The notes beneath the pieces were generated by a model. The model ran no database searches, was not told where the DNA came from, and was given only the letters and a program-made list of their open reading frames with translations. A program made the position numbers and the translations under genes. This document shows positions 42,376 to 50,818 of a stretch of DNA of 64,000 nucleotides, piece by piece. This stretch comes from Halobacteriales archaeon QS_8_69_26. GTDB taxonomy: Archaea; Halobacteriota; Halobacteria; Halobacteriales; SW-7-71-33. The stretch covers positions 1-64,000 of the forward strand of contig PXRX01000040.1 of NCBI GenBank assembly GCA_003023195.1, in the 5' to 3' direction. Position 1 is the first letter of the stretch. Every line of letters begins with the position of its first letter.

Positions 42376-43560
42376 ATGCAGACAGTCGTCCTCGCGGCCG
42401 GGGAGGGGACCCGAATGCGGCCGCTGACCGACAGGCGGCCGAAACCGATGCTCCCGGTGGCCGACCGGCCGCTGGTCGCCCACACGATGGCGGCCGCAGT
42501 CGAGGCGGGCGCCTCGCGGTTCGTCCTCGTCGTCGGCTACCGGCGGGAGGCCGTCCGGGAGTACTTCGGCGACGAGTTCCGGGGCGTCCCGGTCGAGTAC
42601 GCGGTCCAGGACAACCAGCGCGGGACCGCCGACGCGGTCGAGACGGCGGCCGAGTTCCTGACGCCGGACCCGTTCGTGGTACTCAACGGCGACGCCCTCT
42701 ACGACGTCGAGTCGCTGTCGACGCTGTACGACCGGACGCCGGCCGTCGGTGCGGTCCGGGTCGACGACCCGACCCAGTACGGCGTCATCGAGGTACAGGA
42801 CGGCCGGGTGACCGCCGTCGTGGAGAAGTCGGACGACCCCCCGACGGACCTGGTCAACGCCGGCGCCTACGCGTTCCCGGCCGTGGCCCGGGAGTACCTC
42901 AACGTCGAGGACAGCGAGCGCGGGGAGCGCGAACTGACCGACGTTCTCGAGCGGGTCTGTGCCGTGGCCGACGTCCGAGCGGTGTCGATCGACCGATGGC
43001 TCGACGTCGGCCGGCCCTGGGAACTCCTGGCGGCGAACGAGTGGAAACTGGGGGAACTCGACCGGCGGGTCGAGGGGACCGTCAGCGAGGACGCCCACCT
43101 CCGGGACGACGTGGTCGTCGAGGCCGGGGCCCGGGTCGATCCGGGGGTGGTGATCGAGGGGCCCGCCCTGGTCCGGGCGGGGGCGTCCGTCGGTCCCAAC
43201 GCCTACGTCCGCGGCGCGACGCTCGTCGGCCCCGACGCCAGCGTCGGCCACAGCGTCGAGGTGAAAAACGCCGTCCTCATGCGAGGGGCGACGGCCAGCC
43301 ACCTCTCGTACGTCGGTGACAGTATCCTCGGTCGGTCCGTCAACTTCGGCGCCGGCACCACCGTCGCGAACCTCCGGCACGACGACGAACCCGTCCGCCT
43401 CACGGTGAAGGGCGACCGGGTCTCGACCGGCCGCCGGAAGTTCGGCGTCGTCTGTGGCGACGGGGTCAAGACCGGCATCGACGCGAGCCTGAACGCGGGC
43501 GTCACGCTCTCGACCGACGCCAGGGTCGACCCGGGGGAGACGGTTACCAGGGATCGGTGA
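42376..43560 (+). CDS. glmU: Bifunctional sugar-1-phosphate nucleotidylyltransferase/acetyltransferase GlmU-like
   Basis: A 394-residue enzyme that should acetylate glucosamine-1-P and transfer UMP to give UDP-GlcNAc. The N-terminal Rossmann nucleotidyltransferase has LAAGEGTRMRPLTD...KPMLPV at residues 5-27 and LNGDALYDV near 100. The C-terminal part from about 230 is a left-handed beta helix (VVVEAGARVDPGVVIEGPALV, NAYVRGATLVGPDASVGHSVEVKNAVLM, GDSILGRSVNFGAGTTVANLRHDD) with the acyl-acceptor region around GRRKFGVVCGDGVKTG. The ATG at 42376 begins the nucleotide-binding motif immediately. Divergent glmM supplies its substrate. Confidence 0.86.
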   Translation: MQTVVLAAGEGTRMRPLTDRRPKPMLPVADRPLVAHTMAAAVEAGASRFVLVVGYRREAVREYFGDEFRGVPVEYAVQDNQRGTADAVETAAEFLTPDPFVVLNGDALYDVESLSTLYDRTPAVGAVRVDDPTQYGVIEVQDGRVTAVVEKSDDPPTDLVNAGAYAFPAVAREYLNVEDSERGERELTDVLERVCAVADVRAVSIDRWLDVGRPWELLAANEWKLGELDRRVEGTVSEDAHLRDDVVVEAGARVDPGVVIEGPALVRAGASVGPNAYVRGATLVGPDASVGHSVEVKNAVLMRGATASHLSYVGDSILGRSVNFGAGTTVANLRHDDEPVRLTVKGDRVSTGRRKFGVVCGDGVKTGIDASLNAGVTLSTDARVDPGETVTRDR

Positions 43561-43703
43561 CCGAACTCCGGCGTCGCGTCACGCCGGACCGTCGTCGGAT
43601 CCGGTGTGGTTCAGGAGTCGCCCCCCTCCGATCCGCTGGCGACCCTGACCGGCGGTCCTCCGATCCGCCGGGGTTTACGTCCGCCCGCGCCGTAGGGTCG
43701 GGC

Positions 43704-44084
43704 ATGGCCCAGCGACCCGTCGAACCGGTGGTGCGGCGAGGGGAGTCCGTCGAGTACGAGTCCGTCGACGCCGCCGACGGACTGGCGAAGGGCGTCCTGG
43801 TCGGTCCCGAGGACGGCGCGCCGAACTTCGCGATCCGTCGGTTCGCGCTCGCGCCCGGCGCGGAAGTCCCGCGACACACGAACGAGGTCGAACACGAGCA
43901 GTACGTCCTCTCGGGGGAGTACGTGGTCGGAATCGAGGACGAGGAACACCGGGTGGAAGCCGGCGACGCCCTGCTGATCCCCGCGGGAACCGTCCACTGG
44001 TACCGCAACGACTCCGACGAGGAGGGCGCGTTCCTCTGTGCGGTCCCCAACGGCGACGACGAGATCCAACTGCTGGAGGAGTAA
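43704..44084 (+). CDS. Cupin-domain protein
   Basis: A 126-residue single-domain cupin. Cupin motif 1 is PRHTNEVEHEQYVLSGEY and motif 2 is VEAGDALLIPAGTVHWYRN, giving the usual three His and one Glu metal ligands (H, H/E and H in order). Catalysis or sensing of a small molecule is possible, but the substrate is unknown. GTTTACG is centred 28 nt upstream of the ATG. It follows glmU by 143 bp on the same strand but appears to have its own promoter. Confidence 0.82.
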   Translation: MAQRPVEPVVRRGESVEYESVDAADGLAKGVLVGPEDGAPNFAIRRFALAPGAEVPRHTNEVEHEQYVLSGEYVVGIEDEEHRVEAGDALLIPAGTVHWYRNDSDEEGAFLCAVPNGDDEIQLLEE

Positions 44085-44199
44085 CTGCTGCCGAGGGGTA
44101 GGGGGACCCGGGCCGGTTCGCCGAGCCGACGAGATCACCGCCACGGAGTCCGGGGGGTGCCGACCCGGAGATCGGTCCACCGACCACCTCCGGATCCAC

Positions 44200-44345
44200 C
44201 GAACCGAAACCACACACCTCCCCAGCCGATTGCGCTTCTCGGCTCACTCGGCTCCCTCCGGTCCCTCGTTCGCCTGCGATGCTCATCCCTCGCGCGAGGC
44301 CGCGCCGACGGCGCGGCCCGCGCGCCGTGTGGACGACCCCCTCGG
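44200..44345 (-). repeat. Dispersed intergenic element, copy D (module 1 only)
   Basis: Read on the minus strand, it shares GCCTCGCGCGAGGG (44302-44289), GAGCATCGCA and GAGAAGCGCAATCGGCTGGG with module 1 of copies A and C. Module 2 with its stem is missing. A G/C-rich palindrome around 44302-44330 (GGCCGCGCCGTCGGCGCGGCC) is specific to this copy. The rest of the gap 44085-44408 holds no gene. Confidence 0.65.
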
Positions 44346-44408
44346 CACTCCAGTCGGAACCGATCCTCCCGCGGAGACCCGCCGGCAACGACGGAACCGC
44401 CGGGCCGG

Positions 44409-44861
44409 TCACCCGACGTAGGTGATGGCACCGGCGTCGACCAGGAGCGCGATCCCCACGAGCGAGGCGACGCGGAACCAGGGGAGGTAGTCCCTGGCGG
44501 GTTCCCGGAGGTACCCCTGGTCGAGTTGCTCGCGCATCCGGCTGCTGGCGACCTCGACGAGGCCGGCCAGTCCCAGCCACAGGACGACCATCCCGAGGAC
44601 GAGGTTCCCGGCGGTCGTCTCGAGGAGGCCGTCGGCGGTGTAGCCGGCGGCCGCCATGTGCCCGCCGGTCAGGAGGAGGACCAGGGCGCTGATGCGAGAG
44701 ATCCAGACCAGGCGGCCGGTCATCGCCGACACGGGGTCCGGATCGAGTTCCGCCTCGCGGGCCAGGGGCAACACCGCGAGGGTGACGAACAGCACGCCGC
44801 CGACCCAGGCGGCGGCGAACACCAGGTGGACGGTACGGATCGCCGACTCGACCAGGCTCAT
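44409..44861 (-). CDS. CopD-like four-helix membrane protein
   Basis: A 150-residue protein with four hydrophobic helices: IRTVHLVFAAAWVGGVLFVTLAV, LVWISRISALVLLLTGGHMAAAG, LVLGMVVLWLGLAGLVEVA and FRVASLVGIALLVDAGAITYV. The HLVFAAAWVGG start and GGHMAA pattern resemble CopD/DUF2269-like transporters, in which the helix His residues may bind copper or haem. No partner gene such as CopC is nearby. Confidence 0.68.
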   Translation of the reverse strand: MSLVESAIRTVHLVFAAAWVGGVLFVTLAVLPLAREAELDPDPVSAMTGRLVWISRISALVLLLTGGHMAAAGYTADGLLETTAGNLVLGMVVLWLGLAGLVEVASSRMREQLDQGYLREPARDYLPWFRVASLVGIALLVDAGAITYVG

Positions 44862-45007
44862 CGGTCGGCCCTGCGTCGCCCTGCGGTATCAGGTTTTCCA
44901 AGCCGGATCGCGGTCGGCTCGCTCGCCGACCCGACCCCAGATGGCTGATATCCACAACCTATTTTCTCGGGGGGGCGCAAGAGAGTCGATGCCGGACATC
45001 GTTTCAC

Positions 45008-48000
45008 ATGTCCATCAAACAACTCGCCGGGGCGTTCGTGGCCGGCGCGGTCGGTGCCGCCCTCGCGGTCGGCGTCGCCGCCGCCGGCCTCGGCGTACCC
45101 CTGGTCGTACCGGCGGCCGTGGGCGCCCTCGTCGCCGTCGGGGGTAGCCTCGCCCTCGCGGACCACCGGTACGCCGGCCTCGCCGGTTCCCTCGCGTACC
45201 TCGGGGGCGGCGCGGCCGTCCTCCGGGGGGTCGTCCCCGGCGAACGCCTCGTCGCGGCCACCGTCGCCGGGGTCGGGGGCGGGGCGTTCCTGCTGGCGGC
45301 CGTCCGGATCCGTGCCGGGAACCTCCGGCGGGCCGCCGCCCGCCCCGTCGACCCCAGTCGACGGAAGCGAGTCCTGGTCGCGGTCGCCAAACGGCTCCTC
45401 GTCGTCCAGTCGGGGGGCAAGCGCGTCGCACGGGTCCGTCCCGGCTCCGTCCCCGTCGGGGCCGGACTGCTAGTGGGACTCTGGGTCGCCCTCCTCGCCG
45501 GCCTGTTCGTCGCGCCCGGGAGCGTCGGCGACGGACCGCCCACGCTGGCGGCCCGGGCCGCGTTCCTCCTCGCGCTCGTGCTCCCGTTTTTCACGTCGCC
45601 GCGGTGGATCGACCCCGAACCACGGCGGCCGACCGGCGACGCGTCCGCGGACCGGGCCGACGCGGAGGACGGCGCCGACGCCGCCGACCCCGACGCCGGG
45701 GACGCCGCTGACGTGCCGGAGGCCGCCGAGACCACGACGAAGGAGGGGGACCGACCCACCGACGACGGGGCCGAACCCTCGGGGATCGCTATCGAGAAGC
45801 GGGTCGCGAGGGCGGTCGACGGTCCTCCCGACGTCGTCGACGGGGCGACGGCCGGGGGGAGCGAGGAGGGGTCCGCCGGCGAGGCGGACGCGGCCGAGGG
45901 GTCCGCCCTGACGGCGGGGGACTCCCCCGCGTCGGCCGCCGGTGAGGCGTCGGGGGCCGACGACGACCGCAGCGACTTCGAGGCCGCCAGGGAGGCCGTC
46001 GACGGCGAACCGGAGACCTGGGCCGAACTGGTCGAGACGGAGGGGCTGATGGTCGACGACTCCGAGGAGGAAGAGGGCGAGTGGACCGACGCCATCTGGG
46101 AGGCGGCCGGCGACCCCGGGGCCGGATCCTCGGCGAACCCCTGGGTCGACGGGGCCGACGAGGCCGCCCCCGCGGCCGGGGAGTCGCGACCCGATGCCGG
46201 ATCCCCGGACGTCCCCGCCCCCGACGACGGGGCGACCCCCGCCGGACCGGCGGGCGACGACGCCGGCGAACCGGGCGACCCGTCCGGCGGCGAGGAACCG
46301 GACCCCGCCGGGGACGCCGAGACCGCGGAACCCGACTCGCCCGTCGAGGCTGGCCCCGCTCCCGAGACGGCGACGGAGTCCGAGGACCCGGGGAGTGCCG
46401 CCGATCCGGGCGAGGGAACGGCCGACACCTCCGAACCCGCCGGATCGGACGAACCCGCCGAACCGGCCGACACCGACGACGGGGAACCGGAACCCGCCGG
46501 ACCGGCCGGCACCGACGACGAACCACGACCTGCGCGACCCGCGGACGCACCCGGATCCGACGAGGTCGTCGACGAACCCGCCGGATCTGCCGACGGCGAA
46601 CGAGTTACCGGGTCCGACGACGCCGGCCCGGCCGGGGACGCCCCCGACCATCCAGGGGACGACGGCGTGGAGGACCCGGGGATCCGGATCTTCGACGGGG
46701 CCGAATCGGCCGGCGACGAGGCCGGATCCGCCGAACCATCGGCCGACGAGACCGAATCCGCCGAACCATCGGCCGACGAGACCGAATCCGTGGCCGACGA
46801 CGTCGAACCGACCGCCGACGAGGCCGAACCATCGGCCCACGAGGCAGGGGGAGAGACCGCCGACGCCGGGGCGGGTGACGGCGTGAGTTGGCAGGATCCC
46901 GGTGGCGACCCGGAGACAGATCCCGACGCGGCCGACGAACCGGAGACGGGGGAGGCCGATCCCGGGTCGGCCGGCGATGACGGGGCCGCGGACGCCGACC
47001 CGGCGGGAGCGTCCGACCCGGGCGAACCGGCGTCGGACGAGGAGACGGGGGAACCCGAGGTCACCGACGACGAGGAAGCCCGGGCCGCGGATCCGGACGA
47101 CGAGCAAACCGGGGTCGAAGCGTCTGACGAGGAACCGGCCGATGTCGAGGCCCAGGACGAGGGGCCGGCCGGGGCCGAGGGTCCGGACGAGGCGGCGGTC
47201 AGTGGCGAAGCGTCGGATCCCGACGCGACGGGTGGCGAGACGACCGAAGACGGCCAGGCCGCAGTCGAAGGATCGCCGGACGCCGAAGCCGAGGAATCGC
47301 CGGACGTCGGGGGCGATCCCGAAGTACCCGAGGCGTTCGTGGCCGACGACGTGGACGAGATCCCGGAAGGCGAAGAGGGAACGTCGGGAACGCCGGCACC
47401 GGAGGCGTTCGTGGCCGACGACGTGAGCGAGATACCCGAGCTCGACGAACCGGACGGGACCGGGGACGAGGAGGGCGACGACGCCGGGTTGGCGGTCGAC
47501 GTCCCGGACGAACTCGAGGACGAGGATCCGACCCCGGCGGCCGGCATCGGCGGCATCGACGAGTCCGAGACCGTCGGCGTCGAGGACGGGGAGCCGGAGC
47601 GGTTGGACGCCGACGAGGAACTGGCCGGCGAGGAACCGGCCGGTGAGGGGCCGGACGCCGTCGCCGGCGAGGAGTCGCCGGGCGCTTCGGTCGGGAGTGG
47701 AGAGGAAGCGGACGCTTCGGTCGAGACCGGGGACGAACCGGACGACCGGACCGGGGAGGAAGCGGACGCCGACGACATCGACCCGGCGGTCGGGCAGCCG
47801 GACATGCCGGTGGAGCTCCCGGATCCCTCCGGTCGCGACGTCCAGTCGGGCGGCCGGGACCCCGAACGGGAGCGGGCGGACGACCCGGAGCCGACCGATC
47901 CCGCCCACGCCGACGGGGCGGACCGCGACCCGGAGGGGACAGTGTCAAAGGATCCCGAGGCCGCGGCGGACTCCCCCGGAGACGGGTCGGGGCCCGTCGG

Positions 48001-48280
48001 GGCGGACGACCGGTCCCCCGGGGAGGAAGCTCCCGGGATGGAGACCGGGGCCGCAGAGGGGGACGACGAACCGGCTTCCGCAGGGGCCGAATCGCCTTCC
48101 GACGAGGCCGAACCGGCTTCCGCCGACGAGGGGACGGCTTCCGCGGACGGGGACGACGAGGGGACCGGTCCGCTGGGGGTGTACGACCGGGTTTCGGAGA
48201 TCCTCGGAGAGGAAGCGGGCGACGAGGACGAAGCGGCGGGTGACGGGGAGGAAGCGACGGACGGCGAGTCCGGCGACTGA
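45008..48280 (+). CDS. Membrane protein with an approximately 880-residue hyperacidic disordered tail
   Basis: A 1090-residue protein in two parts. Residues 1-205 hold five or six hydrophobic helices (LAGAFVAGAVGAALAVGVAA to AARAAFLLALVLPFFTSPRW) separated by a basic segment RRKRVLVAVAKRLL. The remainder is almost only Asp, Glu, Ala, Gly, Pro, Ser and Thr. Two near-identical islands AFVADDV(D/S)EIPE lie near residues 775 and 798, with a few Trp-containing spots (WTDAIWEAAGD, SWQDPGG) elsewhere. The end is LGVYDRVSEILGEEAG, a short amphipathic helix. It may tether or scaffold other proteins. Parts of its length may vary by repeat expansion. No known function is recognised. Confidence 0.72.
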   Translation: MSIKQLAGAFVAGAVGAALAVGVAAAGLGVPLVVPAAVGALVAVGGSLALADHRYAGLAGSLAYLGGGAAVLRGVVPGERLVAATVAGVGGGAFLLAAVRIRAGNLRRAAARPVDPSRRKRVLVAVAKRLLVVQSGGKRVARVRPGSVPVGAGLLVGLWVALLAGLFVAPGSVGDGPPTLAARAAFLLALVLPFFTSPRWIDPEPRRPTGDASADRADAEDGADAADPDAGDAADVPEAAETTTKEGDRPTDDGAEPSGIAIEKRVARAVDGPPDVVDGATAGGSEEGSAGEADAAEGSALTAGDSPASAAGEASGADDDRSDFEAAREAVDGEPETWAELVETEGLMVDDSEEEEGEWTDAIWEAAGDPGAGSSANPWVDGADEAAPAAGESRPDAGSPDVPAPDDGATPAGPAGDDAGEPGDPSGGEEPDPAGDAETAEPDSPVEAGPAPETATESEDPGSAADPGEGTADTSEPAGSDEPAEPADTDDGEPEPAGPAGTDDEPRPARPADAPGSDEVVDEPAGSADGERVTGSDDAGPAGDAPDHPGDDGVEDPGIRIFDGAESAGDEAGSAEPSADETESAEPSADETESVADDVEPTADEAEPSAHEAGGETADAGAGDGVSWQDPGGDPETDPDAADEPETGEADPGSAGDDGAADADPAGASDPGEPASDEETGEPEVTDDEEARAADPDDEQTGVEASDEEPADVEAQDEGPAGAEGPDEAAVSGEASDPDATGGETTEDGQAAVEGSPDAEAEESPDVGGDPEVPEAFVADDVDEIPEGEEGTSGTPAPEAFVADDVSEIPELDEPDGTGDEEGDDAGLAVDVPDELEDEDPTPAAGIGGIDESETVGVEDGEPERLDADEELAGEEPAGEGPDAVAGEESPGASVGSGEEADASVETGDEPDDRTGEEADADDIDPAVGQPDMPVELPDPSGRDVQSGGRDPERERADDPEPTDPAHADGADRDPEGTVSKDPEAAADSPGDGSGPVGADDRSPGEEAPGMETGAAEGDDEPASAGAESPSDEAEPASADEGTASADGDDEGTGPLGVYDRVSEILGEEAGDEDEAAGDGEEATDGESGD

Positions 48281-48348
48281 CCGGTGACAGGGGACTGGAC
48301 GACGACGGACGACCGACCGGCGGGAAGTCGGAGGACCCGGACCGGGCG

Positions 48349-48903
48349 TCAGAGGAACCGCTCGGGTGCCCACTCGACGATCCGCTTGCGGAGGAGGGTG
48401 TAGATCGCCGAGACCACCAGGCCGACGAGCGCGGCACTCCGGACGGGCCCGTCGAAGACGACCAGGCTGGGGGCCGCGAAGGCCGCCGCGAGCGCCAGGT
48501 CCTCGGGCGACCCGTCGTAGCGCACCCACTGGCGCGGGCGGAGCCAGGTTCCGGTGGCGTGGACGTAGACGGCCTTCTCGGAGGTTCCTTCCCAGGGGCG
48601 CATCTCCAGGCCACCGCCGACGACGTCGGTGTTGGAGTGGACGGCCGCGGCCAGGAGGAAGAGCGCGACCCCGACGGTGACGGGGCCGGGTGCGAGGAGG
48701 GCGACCGCCGCCGCGGGGAGCGCCAGGAACCAGTAGTAGACCGGGTAGTGGAGCGTGCGCCTGTGGAACGCCAGCAGGTCGAGGTCCGGGAAGGTCCCGC
48801 CGAGGGCCCCGCCGACCGCCGCGGGCAGCGCGTACTCGGGGGCGACCGTCGCCACCGCGGCCGCCATCGCGAGCCCGACGTACGCGTGGGTCGTCGCCAT
48901 CAT
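48349..48903 (-). CDS. Membrane-bound metal-dependent hydrolase-like protein (YdjM family)
   Basis: A 184-residue membrane protein. The N-terminus MMATTHAYVGLAMAAAVATV carries the conserved TH of the YdjM/LexA-binding-type family, followed by GGTFPDLDLLAFHRRTLHYP, whose D-x-D and HR...H residues form the putative metal site. Four hydrophobic helices follow, with AAAVHSNTDVVGGGLEMRPW as a further His/Asp cluster. The family is called metal-dependent hydrolase, but an activity is not established. ATG at 48903 and 48900 are both possible starts. Confidence 0.78.
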   Translation of the reverse strand: MMATTHAYVGLAMAAAVATVAPEYALPAAVGGALGGTFPDLDLLAFHRRTLHYPVYYWFLALPAAAVALLAPGPVTVGVALFLLAAAVHSNTDVVGGGLEMRPWEGTSEKAVYVHATGTWLRPRQWVRYDGSPEDLALAAAFAAPSLVVFDGPVRSAALVGLVVSAIYTLLRKRIVEWAPERFL

Positions 48904-49027
48904 CCCTTCCCAGTAGGGGAACAGGCGGGAAAAACCTCGCGGGACGGAACGCCGAAAAGAGGTGGGCCACCGCGGAGCACACCCGCGGATCACCCCGACT
49001 GACGCCGGTGCCAGGACGACCCCCGGA

Positions 49028-49273
49028 TCAGACCGGGTCCTCGGCGGGGTCCTCGTCGGCCTCGGCGGCGGCCTCGCCCTCGGCCCGGACGTCGACGGCG
49101 CCGACCAGGAGGTAGAGCCCGACGGCCAGTCCCGCCACGGCGAAGACCCCGACGGCTATCTCGGGGACCCCGACGCCGCCGGTCGCCGCGGCGGTGGTCT
49201 CGTGTTCCTCGCCGGGATGGAGGAGGATCGTCGATGCCAGTGACAGGAGGGTCGTCGGCGCGAGCACGTTCAT
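49028..49273 (-). CDS. Small membrane protein, 81 residues
   Basis: It begins MNVLAPTTLLSLASTILLHP and has a second helix EIAVGVFAVAGLAVGLYLLVGAV with an acidic tail (GEAAAEADEDPAED). The first segment could be a signal or a membrane helix. No family is recognised. It is divergent from rpa1 across a short tandem repeat. Confidence 0.5.
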   Translation of the reverse strand: MNVLAPTTLLSLASTILLHPGEEHETTAAATGGVGVPEIAVGVFAVAGLAVGLYLLVGAVDVRAEGEAAAEADEDPAEDPV

Positions 49274-49302
49274 ACCCGGACCGACGGCGCGGGGCAACAT
49301 GA

Positions 49303-49410
49303 ATCCACGGTCGTCGCCCTCGAGTCGCGGATACGCGGGGGTCGTCGCCTCCGAGTCGCGGATCCACGGTTGTCGTCGCCTCCGAGTCGCGGATACGCGG
49401 GGGTCTCGCC
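49303..49410. repeat. 31-bp tandem repeat upstream of rpa1
   Basis: Units starting GTCGTCGCC at 49310, 49341 and 49372 each contain CGAGTCGCGGATACGCGGGGG or a variant. They lie between the divergent small membrane protein gene and rpa1, about 100 bp before the rpa1 promoter. Confidence 0.62.
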
Positions 49411-49478
49411 TTCGGTGCCCGTTTCCGGCCCGCCCGATCCGCCGGGGGAGGGGCCTCGTGGACGCAGTGATCGCGAAC

Positions 49479-49486
49479 CCTTTTGG
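49479..49486 (+). promoter_or_regulatory. TATA-like box of the rpa1 operon
   Basis: CCTTTTGG is centred 29 nt upstream of the ATG at 49511, which fixes the rpa1 start and suggests a leaderless polycistronic transcript. Confidence 0.5.
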
Positions 49487-49510
49487 GACCGAGCGCCGAA
49501 GTCCCGACCG

Positions 49511-50818
49511 ATGGAACTCGACCAACATGCCGAGGAACTCGCCTCCGACCTCGGCGTCGACAGAGAGGAGGTCCGAGCGGATCTGGAGAACCTGGTGTCG
49601 TACGACGTACCGATAGACGAAGCGAAACAGAGCCTGCGCCGCAAGTACGGCGACGGCGGCGGTGGCGACGACGCGGCCCCGTCGCAGGTCGACGTGGCCG
49701 ACGTGGACACCGACGACGGCAACGTCTCGGTGACCGCGACGGTCCTGACGGTCGGCAAGCGGTCGATCCGCTACCAGGGCGACGACCTCGTGATCTACGA
49801 GGGCGAACTCGCCGACGCGACCGGCAAGATCGACTACACGGCCTGGCAGGACTTCGGCCTCGAACCCGGCGACACCGTGACGGTCGGCAACGCGGGCGTC
49901 CGGGAGTGGGAGGGCCGCCCGGAGTTGAACCTGAGCGAGGGGACGACCGTCGGCTACGCCGACGCCGACCTCGACGTGCCCGACGAGGTGGGCGGGGACG
50001 CCGACCTGGTGGACCTGCGGGCCGGCGACCGTGGCGTCAACGTCGAGGTCACCGTCCTGGAGGTGGAAGAGCGAACCATCGACGGCCGGGACGGCCCCAC
50101 CGACATCCTCGACGGCGTTGTCGCCGACGAAACGGGCCGCCTGCCACTGACCGACTGGGACCCTCACGACGCGATCGGAGAGGGCGAGAGCGTCCGGATA
50201 GAGAACGCCTACGTCCGGGAGTTCCGCGGCGTGCCGTCGCTGAACGTCACCGAGTTCTCGACGGTCGAGCGCCTGGACCGGGCCATCGAGGTCGGCGACG
50301 AGGCCCCCCGGATGACGGTCGCGGCGGCCGTCGACACCGGCGGCGTCTACGACGTCACCGTCGCGGGCAACGTCATCGAGGTCCGGGACGGCTCCGGGCT
50401 CATCGAGCGCTGTCCCGAGTGTGGCCGGGTGATCCAGAACGGTCAGTGTCGCACCCACGGCGACGTCGAGGGCGAGGACGACCTCCGGGTGAAGGCCATC
50501 CTCGACGACGGCACCGCGACCCTGACGGTCGTGCTCGACCGGGGGCTGACCGAGGACGTCTACGGCGGGACCCTGGAAGACGCCCTCGACGAGGCCCGCG
50601 ACGCCATGGACCGGGAGGTCGTGGCCGAAACCATCGCCGACGCGGTCGTCGGGCGGGAGTTCACGGTCCGGGGCCACCTCTCGGTCGACGAGTACGGCGC
50701 GACCCTGGACGCCAGCGAGTTCGCGGAGACGGCCGACCCGCCGGCCGACCGCGCTAAGGAGTTGCTCGCCGCGGTCGACGCCCCCGCCGGGGACGGCGGT
50801 GCGGCGGGAGGTGGGTAG
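49511..50818 (+). CDS. rpa1: Replication protein A, Rpa1 (single-stranded DNA binding)
   Basis: A 435-residue ssDNA-binding protein for replication and repair. After an N-terminal helical part (ELDQHAEELASDLGVDREEV) come OB folds around residues 65-150 (VSVTATVLTVGKRSIRY, TGKIDYTAW), 170-260 (VNVEVTVLEVEERTI, TGRLPLTDW) and 290-400 (YDVTVAGNVIEVRDGSG). Within the last is the zinc motif CPECGRVIQNGQCRTHG near residue 300. Several OB folds plus zinc finger match haloarchaeal Rpa1 rather than the shorter Rpa3. It heads a tight operon with rpap1 and rpe. Confidence 0.9.
   Translation: MELDQHAEELASDLGVDREEVRADLENLVSYDVPIDEAKQSLRRKYGDGGGGDDAAPSQVDVADVDTDDGNVSVTATVLTVGKRSIRYQGDDLVIYEGELADATGKIDYTAWQDFGLEPGDTVTVGNAGVREWEGRPELNLSEGTTVGYADADLDVPDEVGGDADLVDLRAGDRGVNVEVTVLEVEERTIDGRDGPTDILDGVVADETGRLPLTDWDPHDAIGEGESVRIENAYVREFRGVPSLNVTEFSTVERLDRAIEVGDEAPRMTVAAAVDTGGVYDVTVAGNVIEVRDGSGLIERCPECGRVIQNGQCRTHGDVEGEDDLRVKAILDDGTATLTVVLDRGLTEDVYGGTLEDALDEARDAMDREVVAETIADAVVGREFTVRGHLSVDEYGATLDASEFAETADPPADRAKELLAAVDAPAGDGGAAGGG

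Noticed and set aside
16783-49410. CRISPR arrays at the short tandem repeats (16783, 25028, 36440, 49303)
   Set aside because: Units are directly adjacent, without unique spacers, limited to about three copies, and no cas genes are present.
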